DNA of 64,000 bases from Bacilli bacterium (GTDB lineage Bacteria > Bacillota_I > Bacilli_A > RFN20 > CAG-826), in NCBI GenBank assembly GCA_022641095.1, contig JALCDB010000008.1, forward strand, positions 1 to 64,000. The letters are read 5' to 3'. The notes beneath the pieces are model-generated. The model saw only the letters and a list, made by a program, of their open reading frames with translations. It was not told the origin of the DNA and did not search any database. The position numbers were made by a program, and so were the translations under genes. Below are positions 53,681-60,865 of this stretch, one piece after another (position 1 is the first letter of the stretch; each line of letters starts with the position of its first letter).

Positions 53681-54660
53681 TATCTGCTTCTTTCCTTGAT
53701 GAAGCCCACGAGGCGGTCGACATAGGAGAAGCAAAGCGACGTGTACGTGTCGGCGCTTCCGTAATAGATGGCCATCCGCCCTGTCCTCGCGTCCACTAGG
53801 GCGGACGTCGGGAAGCAGACGTTGGGCACGAAGCCAGACGTTTCGTAATCCTTTTCGGGCGTCAGAAGGTAATCGCGGCAGCGGAAAAGGACCTTTCCGG
53901 GACGCTCCCGGTCGAGGAGGGCGCCCGAGAAACTATAGACGAAGCCGTTGCAGGTGTTCGTGACCCCATGGAAAAGGAGAAGCCACCCCTCATCGGTTTC
54001 GATGGGGTTGCTTCCGGCGCCGATCTTGGTGAGGTTCCACCATTCCCAGCCCCGTTCCATCACATGCTCGTTCTCGCCCCAATGGATCAAATCGGGGGAC
54101 TTGGAAAGGAAGATGTCCCCGAACGCCGTGTGGCCCGAGTCGCTGGGGCGGGACAGCATGACGTATTCGCCGCCGATCTTGCGCGGGAAAAGGACGCCGT
54201 TGCGGTTATAGGGCAAAAAAGGATGCGGGTATTTGACGAATTTCCGGAAATCGGTCGTTTTCGCGATGGCGAGAGCCGGGCCAAAAAAGTCGTCGCACCA
54301 AGTGACGTAATAGGCTCCCTCGATCTCGACGAGGCGCGGGTCGTACTGGTAGTGGCTTTCGGCCGCGTTCCCTTCCTCGTCCACGAAGACGATGGGCCTG
54401 TCCTCGAATTCGATCGAAAGCCCATCCGCGGAGCGGCCAACGTACAAATGGGGGACCCCTGTGCGATCCTCGGCGCGGAAAACGCCGATGAAAGCCCCTT
54501 TGTAGGGAACGAGGGCCGAGTTGAAGACGCGGGAGAGGGACCCGGCGGGGTTTCGCTTGATGAGCGGGTTGCCGCTGTAGCGCCACACGGGGTCCAGGCA
54601 GCCTTTCGGGCATTCCTCGAACGGGATGTTCGGTATGTCTTTTTCGTTGATGATCCTCAT
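53680..54660 (-). CDS. GH130 manno-oligosaccharide phosphorylase (second copy)
   Basis: The 326-residue GH130 protein resembles beta-1,4-manno-oligosaccharide phosphorylases. Blocks are LIKRNPAGSLSRVFNSA, YQYDPRLVEIEGAYYVTWCD with the catalytic Asp, SRPSDSGHTAFGDIFLS (phosphate-binding residues), GAGSNPIETDEGWLLLFHGV and GFVPNVCFPTSA. It would release mannose-1-phosphate from the non-reducing end of imported chains. It is the first gene after lacI and is followed directly by the permease genes. Confidence 0.93.
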   Translation of the reverse strand: MRIINEKDIPNIPFEECPKGCLDPVWRYSGNPLIKRNPAGSLSRVFNSALVPYKGAFIGVFRAEDRTGVPHLYVGRSADGLSIEFEDRPIVFVDEEGNAAESHYQYDPRLVEIEGAYYVTWCDDFFGPALAIAKTTDFRKFVKYPHPFLPYNRNGVLFPRKIGGEYVMLSRPSDSGHTAFGDIFLSKSPDLIHWGENEHVMERGWEWWNLTKIGAGSNPIETDEGWLLLFHGVTNTCNGFVYSFSGALLDRERPGKVLFRCRDYLLTPEKDYETSGFVPNVCFPTSALVDARTGRMAIYYGSADTYTSLCFSYVDRLVGFIKERSR

Positions 54661-54673
54661 AAAAGCGGGCCTC

Positions 54674-55684
54674 CTAAAGCCTCCGTGTCGAATCCCGCCT
54701 CACGAGCGGGCAATGGACGACGATCTGCGAATACTGGAGCCGCCGCTCCGAGAACATGCCGAGCAGATAGTCGGCGATCTCTTTCCCTAACTCCTCGCGG
54801 GGGACGTTGAACGTCGTGAGGGCTGGGATGGCCTCTTGGCCCTCCCGGACGTTGTCGAATCCCGTGACGCTGATGTCGTCGGGGATCCGCATGCCTATTC
54901 GGGCGATGACCTTGTAGGCGTTGAGCGCGATGATGTCGTTCGCGCAGAGCAAGGCGGTTATTCTTTTCTCCCTCAAGGCCCTTTCGAGCATCGCGTCGTC
55001 GCTGTAATTGAGCGATGAGTTGTCGAAGTCGAGCGAGACGCCCGCGATGCCCTCTCCCTTATGGGAGGCGATCGCGGCTAAGAAACCCTCGTGCCGCTCC
55101 CGGAAGGAAGTCGAATGGGCGTCGCTTCCGTAGAAAGCCAGAATCCGATGGCCCTTGCCGATGAGCATTTCCGTGGCTTCGTAAAGGGAGTCGTAATTGG
55201 AGAACTTGACCTTCGTGATGCAGTCGCTATGGAAGGTCTTGGGATCGACCTCCACCACCGGCTTGCCCAAGTCCTTGAGCCGGTCGTTGATGGGGGTGGG
55301 GTTGCTGTGGATGAGGATGTAGGCCGAGCAGGCGCTGGAAGCCAGTTTGCTCAGGCTTTCCTCGTCGAGTTTCCCCTCCTCGTAAACGAAGTAATCGAGG
55401 GTGATGGAACTGAAGTCGAGGGTCTTGGCGACGGACTTGATGATCGGCTGCCAGTAGTCTTCCTTGAAGAGAAGGCGCGAAGGGATGACGAGGACGACGC
55501 GGCTGAGCGGCTTCACGGCGCTCCGCAGGCGCCCCTTGTCGTAGCCGAGTTCGAGGGCCTTTTTGACGATGCGGTTCTTGGTCTCGTCGCTCACGTTGTA
55601 TTTCCCAGCCAAAGCGCGCGAAACCAATCCCTTGGTCACCCCGCACTCGCGGGCGATGTCCTCCAGTCGTATCCGATTGCCCAT
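54674..55684 (-). CDS. LacI-family transcriptional regulator
   Basis: The 336-residue protein has an N-terminal LacI-type helix-turn-helix (RLEDIARECGVTKGLVSRAL) and hinge (residues 1-58), then a periplasmic-binding-protein-like sensor domain with ALLCANDIIALNAYKV and DISVTGFDNVRE. It likely represses the downstream GH130-transporter-esterase genes until a sugar inducer binds. The ATG at 55684 gives the family start MGNRIRLEDIA; the frame is open to 55762. Its promoter region holds two GTAAAC motifs 20 bp apart and an 8-bp inverted repeat. Confidence 0.94.
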   Translation of the reverse strand: MGNRIRLEDIARECGVTKGLVSRALAGKYNVSDETKNRIVKKALELGYDKGRLRSAVKPLSRVVLVIPSRLLFKEDYWQPIIKSVAKTLDFSSITLDYFVYEEGKLDEESLSKLASSACSAYILIHSNPTPINDRLKDLGKPVVEVDPKTFHSDCITKVKFSNYDSLYEATEMLIGKGHRILAFYGSDAHSTSFRERHEGFLAAIASHKGEGIAGVSLDFDNSSLNYSDDAMLERALREKRITALLCANDIIALNAYKVIARIGMRIPDDISVTGFDNVREGQEAIPALTTFNVPREELGKEIADYLLGMFSERRLQYSQIVVHCPLVRRDSTRRL

Positions 55685-55707
55685 AGCCAGCTTTTCCCCT
55701 CTCTTTG

Positions 55708-55733
55708 GTAAACTCGCCTCATAAATCGTAAAC
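55708..55733. promoter_or_regulatory. GTAAAC direct pair at the lacI promoter (20-bp spacing)
   Basis: GTAAAC occurs at 55708-55713 and 55728-55733, both preceded by G or C (GGTAAACT ... CGTAAAC). The same pair with the same spacing lies at 58879-58904 upstream of the first lipoprotein gene. It is a candidate operator for the adjacent LacI-type protein. Confidence 0.55.
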
Positions 55734-55749
55734 AAACGGCTTTTGTTTA
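55729..55749. promoter_or_regulatory. TAAACAAA-CGGCT-TTTGTTTA inverted repeat
   Basis: Perfect 8-bp arms around a 5-base spacer, about 45 bases upstream of the lacI ATG. It overlaps the second GTAAAC motif. The symmetry suits a LacI-family dimer. Confidence 0.55.
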
Positions 55750-55766
55750 TCACTTCGGCCAAACGA

Positions 55767-55794
55767 ATAGGGGCGGATAAAAACCCGCCCCTAT
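55767..55794 (-). terminator. Hairpin between the 980-residue lipoprotein gene and lacI
   Basis: ATAGGGGCGG and CCGCCCCTAT form a perfect 10-bp stem around ATAAAAAC. It lies eight bases after the lipoprotein stop. No strong T-run follows on the minus strand, so it may be a partial terminator or an RNA-stability hairpin that leaves some readthrough into lacI. Confidence 0.6.
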
Positions 55795-55801
55795 CAATCT
55801 T

Positions 55802-58744
55802 TCACCACGCCAAAACGTTATCGATCAGCATCGTTCCCGTCACGACATCGGAGGATGGGGCGTAATCGGTGTAGACGAAAATCGAGAAGCCGTATACGTC
55901 TTTGACGGAGGAAAGGGAACCGCTCACGGTCATCCAGTCCGATCCGGCGGCGACCGCGGAACCGGCCGACGTGCTGAGGCGAGTCGCGCTCGAGCCGCTC
56001 ACCGTGCAAACGTAAAGCTGCGCGGTGATCTTGAGCGAACTGGTGTTCTTGACGCGGAATGAGAAGTTGGAAAATGAGCCAAGCGAAGCCTCTTGCGACC
56101 AGCGGTAACGGTATTTGCCGATTTTGGCCGCCGTGGTGTCGACCGCGAAAGCGGCCGAGGCGAAGCCCGCGTCCTGGCCAGTCGTCTCAAGGCCAACGAA
56201 ATCGGAGTTGCCGCCTGGGGCATAGGTCGTGAAGGTGCCGCTGTTATTAAGATCGCGGTCGACGTAAACAAGGTCTTGCAAAGAAGAGGCCGTCATATTG
56301 TCGTAGCTGATGAGCCTCGTTTTGTTAGGAAGCCGGGCCTGAAGGAAGAGGTTGGCGCAATAGGCGCCGTAATTGCCCGTCGCGCTGACGTAGCTGATGC
56401 AAGTGCGATCGACTGAGAGAAGGCCGGTGTAAACGAGGTCGGCGCCGCAGTCGATGACGATTTCCTTCGTCTCGGCGTCGACCGTGTAGGTGCCCGCCAG
56501 ATTGATCGCCGAAGCGCCTTTAGGGGTGGCGACGACGGAAATGGAGGAATGGTTGCCAAGCGTGCCGACGACCGAGCTCATGTAGGCGTTGGAACCGCCA
56601 TAGACGGTCCCCGATTTGATGGGCGAACCGTCGACGAAATGGCTATAGGGGTTGACGCCGGTGTAAAGCTGAACGTCATCCACGTACATCCTGGATCCGG
56701 ATTTGACGTAGCCGAAGTTGAGGCTGTAGCCATAGTAGTGTTTGCTGGCGCTCAAAGCGACGGTGTACTGAGCGTAATCGCTCGAGGCCGGGATCGTGAT
56801 GGTGGCCAAAGCGTCGCCGATGTTGCCGATATTGACGCTGGCATATTGGAAGAGACGGACGTAGCAGGTCACGTCGCTTGCGCTGGCGTTTTTCGCGAAG
56901 AACGAGAACGTGTCGCCCCTAGGAAGCGCCGTAGCCGTGCCGTCGCTCACGCCGTAGGTGGAGTAACGCATGCTGTTGCCGGTCTTGAAGTCCGCGGCTT
57001 GTTTGCCGCTGTGGACTTCGCTCGCGTCGGTCGCGAGGTTCAGGTAATTGTCGGATCCCATAAGGGACCACTTGCTGCCCGAGAGCTCATCGCTGTCGGA
57101 GGCGTCGCCGCTATAGTATTCGCTATAATAGGCGGCGCGCAGACCGGTCCGGTTTCCGGGATTCTTGTTATTCTTGTCGTAACCGACGCCGGTTTCGGCG
57201 TAATCCTCGAAGTCGTCGATGGTATAGACGTAGTTGAAACTGACGTTGGTCAGATAGGGGGCGTAGGTTCCGCTCGCCGACTTAAAGGCGATCGCGCGCC
57301 CTTTTTCGGTCACGGTGCCGACGTATGTGAGCGAAGCGCCGCCGTCGGCGGTCTTGAACGTGACGGCGTCGCCCTCGTCCGTTTCGGCGAGGGTGGCATT
57401 GAGGTTGCTCTCAAGGTTGAGGGAAGACAGCGTGATGGCCGTCCCGTCCGATTCGAGTTTGAAATCGATGCCGGAGGTTGCGTTGACGCCGGTATAGGAG
57501 CCAGCCACGGTCCAATCGTCGCTTTGCGAGAAAGAGCCATCGCCCTTCGCGACGAGCGTCATGTCGCTGAGGTAATCGTGGGTGTACTGATAACTGCTGT
57601 CGCCAACGGTCTTGTAGACGAGGTCGATCTCATTGAAGGCGTAGAGGGCATCGCTAGCCGAGCCGAAGCCTTTGGCCGTCGCGAATTGGGCGAGGGTGTA
57701 CGAAGTGCCGCCGACGATCCATCCCGCATCGGAGAAAGGAACGTAGATGAGGTTCCAGTTCGAGGAGATGACGCCGAGATTGAGGGAGACGTAGCCCTCC
57801 GATCCGGTCAGTTGGATGAGCATGGCGGTCTTGTCGTCGCCTTTGACTTTGAGCGAAAGGCCCGCATAGGAATCAAGGGTCGAAACGGATGAGGCGAACT
57901 TATAAGGGAAGGATTGCTGGATCTTGAAATCGATCACGGGATCCGCCTCTTCGACGTCGGCGGGGTTGACGGAAAGGGCCGCGTGGGCCCCCGCGTCCTC
58001 CCACGCGTTCGTGCTCGGGGAATAAAAATAGGAAATGAGGCCGTCGTCGACCTCGGTCTTGTTGCTAAGAACGACCCTGTTTTCGGTGGCCGCTTCGACG
58101 ATCCAACGGTATTCGGTCGCCGCGGTGCCGACGTAATTAAGGTTATCGTCGGAGTCGTAGCCCGGGTTGACGGAGACGCCCAACTTGCCGGAAGAGGCGG
58201 CCGCGTAGGCGCCGCCGACCGCGGCGGACCAGGTCTCGCTATCGAGATCGCCGGTCGCCGAGAAGGCGCTCGTGACGTTGCCGACGGCCGTCCAAGTGGC
58301 CGTCATTCCGGAAACGCTGATGGCGCTAAGGCTGATTTCTTTGGTTTCATAGTCCCAAGTCGCCGCTTCCGAATCAGAGTAATTCGTTCCATCGCCGACG
58401 GATTTCACGGAAACGGCGTATTTGCCGACCGCGGCGGAAAAGTCGTAAGAGGCGGCGGCGGCGTATTCGCCGTCGTTGACTTTGACCTCGTAACCGGAGG
58501 CTCCGGTCACATCGGCCCAAACGAGGCCGGTCTTTTCGGCGTTGAGGGTCAAACTCGGGGCCGCCAAAACGACGGGAACGACCGAGGATGAGCTCCCCGC
58601 TATGGATGAAGAGGTGCTTGCGACATGGCTTTCGGAGGAAGAGCCCGCCGCGGATGTGGCCCCAGAACCGCTTGATGTCCCGCCGCAGCTCGTCAAAGCG
58701 AGGAGGGCGCCAGCGGTAACGAGAAGGTAATTTCGTTTCTTCAT
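55802..58744 (-). CDS. Very large surface lipoprotein with repeated beta domains
   Basis: The 980-residue protein starts MKKRNYLLVTAGALLALTSC, a lipoprotein signal, then a Ser/Gly/Ala-rich linker of about 45 residues. A fibronectin-III-like module (ASGYEVKVNDGEY) follows. Several carbohydrate-binding-like beta-sandwiches come next, with strands such as VIDFKIQQSFPYKF, GYVSLNLGVISSNWNLIYVP, YAQYTVALSASKHYYGYSLN and FSNFSFRVKNTSSLK, each closing with a segment like DDVQLYTG or IDNVLAW. No catalytic motif is seen. It probably binds polysaccharide at the surface. AAAGGAAG precedes the ATG. It heads the locus behind a long regulatory region. Confidence 0.83.
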   Translation of the reverse strand: MKKRNYLLVTAGALLALTSCGGTSSGSGATSAAGSSSESHVASTSSSIAGSSSSVVPVVLAAPSLTLNAEKTGLVWADVTGASGYEVKVNDGEYAAAASYDFSAAVGKYAVSVKSVGDGTNYSDSEAATWDYETKEISLSAISVSGMTATWTAVGNVTSAFSATGDLDSETWSAAVGGAYAAASSGKLGVSVNPGYDSDDNLNYVGTAATEYRWIVEAATENRVVLSNKTEVDDGLISYFYSPSTNAWEDAGAHAALSVNPADVEEADPVIDFKIQQSFPYKFASSVSTLDSYAGLSLKVKGDDKTAMLIQLTGSEGYVSLNLGVISSNWNLIYVPFSDAGWIVGGTSYTLAQFATAKGFGSASDALYAFNEIDLVYKTVGDSSYQYTHDYLSDMTLVAKGDGSFSQSDDWTVAGSYTGVNATSGIDFKLESDGTAITLSSLNLESNLNATLAETDEGDAVTFKTADGGASLTYVGTVTEKGRAIAFKSASGTYAPYLTNVSFNYVYTIDDFEDYAETGVGYDKNNKNPGNRTGLRAAYYSEYYSGDASDSDELSGSKWSLMGSDNYLNLATDASEVHSGKQAADFKTGNSMRYSTYGVSDGTATALPRGDTFSFFAKNASASDVTCYVRLFQYASVNIGNIGDALATITIPASSDYAQYTVALSASKHYYGYSLNFGYVKSGSRMYVDDVQLYTGVNPYSHFVDGSPIKSGTVYGGSNAYMSSVVGTLGNHSSISVVATPKGASAINLAGTYTVDAETKEIVIDCGADLVYTGLLSVDRTCISYVSATGNYGAYCANLFLQARLPNKTRLISYDNMTASSLQDLVYVDRDLNNSGTFTTYAPGGNSDFVGLETTGQDAGFASAAFAVDTTAAKIGKYRYRWSQEASLGSFSNFSFRVKNTSSLKITAQLYVCTVSGSSATRLSTSAGSAVAAGSDWMTVSGSLSSVKDVYGFSIFVYTDYAPSSDVVTGTMLIDNVLAW

Positions 58745-58851
58745 GGCTTCCTTTCAGCGCGATTTCCGCGCGCATGACGAACAATAAATGAGGTTAAGGG
58801 CATTGAAAGGTGTCCAAACGCGTATTGCTCGCACGGCTTCATTATCGACCG

Positions 58852-58865
58852 CGTAAGCGCTTCCA
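58852..58865. promoter_or_regulatory. cre-like / LacI-type site
   Basis: CGTAAGCGCTTCCA reads TGGAAGCGCTTACG on the minus strand, close to the catabolite-responsive element consensus TGWAAGCGYTWNCW, with an AAGCGCTT palindromic core. It lies about 110 bases upstream of the 980-residue lipoprotein gene. CcpA-type control or binding of another LacI-family protein would fit. Confidence 0.55.
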
Positions 58866-58878
58866 CAACAAACTTCAG

Positions 58879-58921
58879 GTAAACTTTGCCACATTTTCGT
58901 AAACTTTTTCAAGTTGTTTAC
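58879..58921. promoter_or_regulatory. GTAAAC motif cluster upstream of the surface lipoprotein
   Basis: GTAAACTTT at 58879-58887 and again at 58899-58907 (20-bp spacing), plus the reverse GTTTAC at 58916-58921. This matches the arrangement at the lacI promoter. Confidence 0.55.
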
Positions 58922-59362
58922 TAAAACTGTCGCGGGAGAGCAGACGAAAGAAAACGAATAGGCGCCTTCAACAAAGCGTTTTCGGCGAATTGTAATTTCG
59001 CATGTTTAATAAACCGATCGGTAAACGCTAGGCGCGTCGCGGTTCGTTTTACCCAAACATTCGTGGACGAAAGGCCATTCGGTTGTAAACAAAGCGGAGA
59101 CGTCTGGGCGCTCTTTGAAAAAGGCGGAAGAACCGTTTCAAGGCCTCATCGGCTTTTTTCAAAGCCGATTAGGATGACGAACGCAACGAAAAACGTCTAC
59201 CCGCCATGAAAGGTCACAAAAAAGCTTCCTCGCTTACGATAAGAGGAGGAAACGCGCGGCAGACGGCCTCGAAGGAGAACAAAAATCCGCCATAGCGCCT
59301 TTCCATGACGCCACGCCGAATCAATCAAGATGGCCCGTTTCCTTTTATTCTTTTTTGCCTAT

Positions 59363-59377
59363 CGCTTACGCTAAGCG
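59363..59377. promoter_or_regulatory. Inverted repeat upstream of ackA
   Basis: CGCTTA-CGC-TAAGCG, 35 bases before the ackA ATG. It shares CGCTTACGC with the cre-like site at 58852. In Bacilli ackA is a known CcpA target, so a LacI/CcpA-type protein is a reasonable candidate binder. Confidence 0.5.
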
Positions 59378-59411
59378 TAAAATCGTACACGGAAAAAAGA
59401 GGTAATCGTCT

Positions 59412-60614
59412 ATGTATAAGTGCATGGCTGTCAACGCCGGTTCGAGTTCGCTCAAGTACAAGCTTTTCGAAATGCCGGAAGAACAGGTCATCTGCTCAGG
59501 CATCGTCGACCGCATCGGCCACGACGACGGGATTTTCAAAATCAAGTTCAACGGGAAGTCCCACGAAAGCGTCTTGCCCATCACGGATCACGCCCAAGGC
59601 GTCCAACTTGTTCTCGACGCCATCAAGGAATATGGCATCGTCAAGGACCTTAACGAGATCTCCTGCGTTGGCCACCGCATCGTCCAAGGCGGGAAATATT
59701 TCAGCAAATCGGCCCTTTTCGACAAGGATACCGAAGCCAAGATCACGAAGCTCATCCCGCTTGACCCTCTTCATGCCCCCGCCCACCTCGTGGGATTCCA
59801 CGCGTTCAAAAAAGCCTTGCCTAACGCTATCTCCATCGCCGTCTTCGACACCGCGTTCCACCAAACGATGAAGCCGGAGGATTACCTTTATCCGATCCCT
59901 TACGAGATGAGCGAGGAATACGATTGCCGGCGATACGGCGCCCACGGCACGAGCCACAACTACCTCGCCGCCAAAGCCATCAAGGATTACCTCGGCGGCA
60001 AGCCCAACACGAAAATCATCTCCTGCCACATCGGCAGCGGCGCGTCTTTATGCGCCGTGTACGACGGCAAATGCGTCGCCACATCCATGGGTTTGACTCC
60101 CCTTGGCGGCGTCATGATGGGCACCCGCTCGGGCGACCTTGACCCTTCCGTCGTGGACTACCTTTGCGACCGCTCGGGCAAAAACGTCGACGAGATATAC
60201 GAAATCCTCAACAAGAAGAGCGGGCTCCTCGGGGTTTCGGGCGTCAGCAACGACACCCGCGACATCGAAGCCGCCATCAAAAAGGGCGACAAGCGCGCCA
60301 TCATGGCCGGCGACCTCTTCGTCCGCCGCATCGCTGATTTCGTGGGCCAGTATTATGTGCGGCTCGGCGGGGCGGACATGATCGTCTTCTCGGCCGGCAT
60401 CGGCGAGAACAGCTCTTTCTTCCGCGCCCGGATCCTCGCGGCCATCGCCCCGGCTCTAGGCATTACCTACGATCTGGCGAAAAACGAAGAACTTAACCAC
60501 AAAGAGGGGATCATCAGCAAACCGGACAGCAAGATCCTCGTCGCCATCATCCCGACGGACGAGGAAGTGATGATCGCCCGCGATTGCTACAAAGCCCTCA
60601 AAGGAACCCTATAG
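59412..60614 (+). CDS. ackA: Acetate kinase
   Basis: This cytoplasmic enzyme makes ATP and acetate from acetyl-phosphate. It is 400 residues, the usual length, with the N-terminal phosphate motif NAGSSSLKYKLFEM, GHRIVQGG, VFDTAFHQTM and the C-terminal SAGIGENS. AGAGG lies upstream of the ATG. Phosphotransacetylase is not next to it. Acetate released by the locus esterases would not itself feed this forward reaction, but the gene shares operator-like sequences with the divergent locus. Confidence 0.97.
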   Translation: MYKCMAVNAGSSSLKYKLFEMPEEQVICSGIVDRIGHDDGIFKIKFNGKSHESVLPITDHAQGVQLVLDAIKEYGIVKDLNEISCVGHRIVQGGKYFSKSALFDKDTEAKITKLIPLDPLHAPAHLVGFHAFKKALPNAISIAVFDTAFHQTMKPEDYLYPIPYEMSEEYDCRRYGAHGTSHNYLAAKAIKDYLGGKPNTKIISCHIGSGASLCAVYDGKCVATSMGLTPLGGVMMGTRSGDLDPSVVDYLCDRSGKNVDEIYEILNKKSGLLGVSGVSNDTRDIEAAIKKGDKRAIMAGDLFVRRIADFVGQYYVRLGGADMIVFSAGIGENSSFFRARILAAIAPALGITYDLAKNEELNHKEGIISKPDSKILVAIIPTDEEVMIARDCYKALKGTL

Positions 60615-60630
60615 ACGAAGCGAACCGAAT

Positions 60631-60653
60631 AAAGGCACCGCCTTGGTGCCTTT
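60631..60653 (+). terminator. Terminator of ackA
   Basis: AAAGGCACC-GCCTT-GGTGCCTTT followed by a run of T, 16 bases after the stop. A clean intrinsic terminator. Confidence 0.92.
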
Positions 60654-60717
60654 TTTTATCGACTGCCCTTTTTTGAGGACCGCTTGACCAACGGACGATT
60701 AGCCTATTCAAACGGGG

Positions 60718-60834
60718 ATTCCCTTGAAAAAGGTGCAAACTTGCCGAATGATTCCCTTGAAAAAGGTGCAAACCTATCAATCAATTCCCTTTAAAAAGGT
60801 GCAAACTTGCCGAATGATTCCCTTGAAAAAGGTG
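60718..60834. repeat. 33-bp tandem repeat, three and a half copies
   Basis: Units begin at 60718, 60751 and 60784, each 33 bases, plus a partial unit at 60817-60834. The conserved core is CCCTTGAAAAAGGTGCAAA; the last 11 bases of each unit are CTTGCCGAATG or a variant, and unit 3 has TTTAAA for TTGAAA. Each core contains CCTT-GAAA-AAGG, a small inverted repeat. The array ends at a TATTAT -10-like box before the ATPase gene. Confidence 0.9.
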
Positions 60835-60865
60835 TATTATAACAAAAGAAAGAAGGTTTTATCGA

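Larger units (their letters stand above)
58745..59411. other. Long regulatory intergenic region
   Basis: This 667-base gap separates the divergent surface-lipoprotein and ackA genes. It holds five GTAAAC motifs in either orientation (58879, 58899, 58916, 59021, 59095), a palindrome ACCGATCGGT (59013-59022), and three copies of CGCTTACG (58852 reversed, 59231, 59363). Last comes an inverted repeat CGCTTA-CGC-TAAGCG (59363-59377) just before ackA. No coding potential is evident. Confidence 0.7.

Noticed and set aside
56549-57892. 447-codon plus-strand frame inside the 980-residue lipoprotein gene
   Set aside because: Low-complexity antisense shadow rich in Gly, Val and Asp, without start signals.
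60718-60834. CRISPR array
   Set aside because: The repeats are directly adjacent with no spacers and vary among themselves; no cas genes are present.
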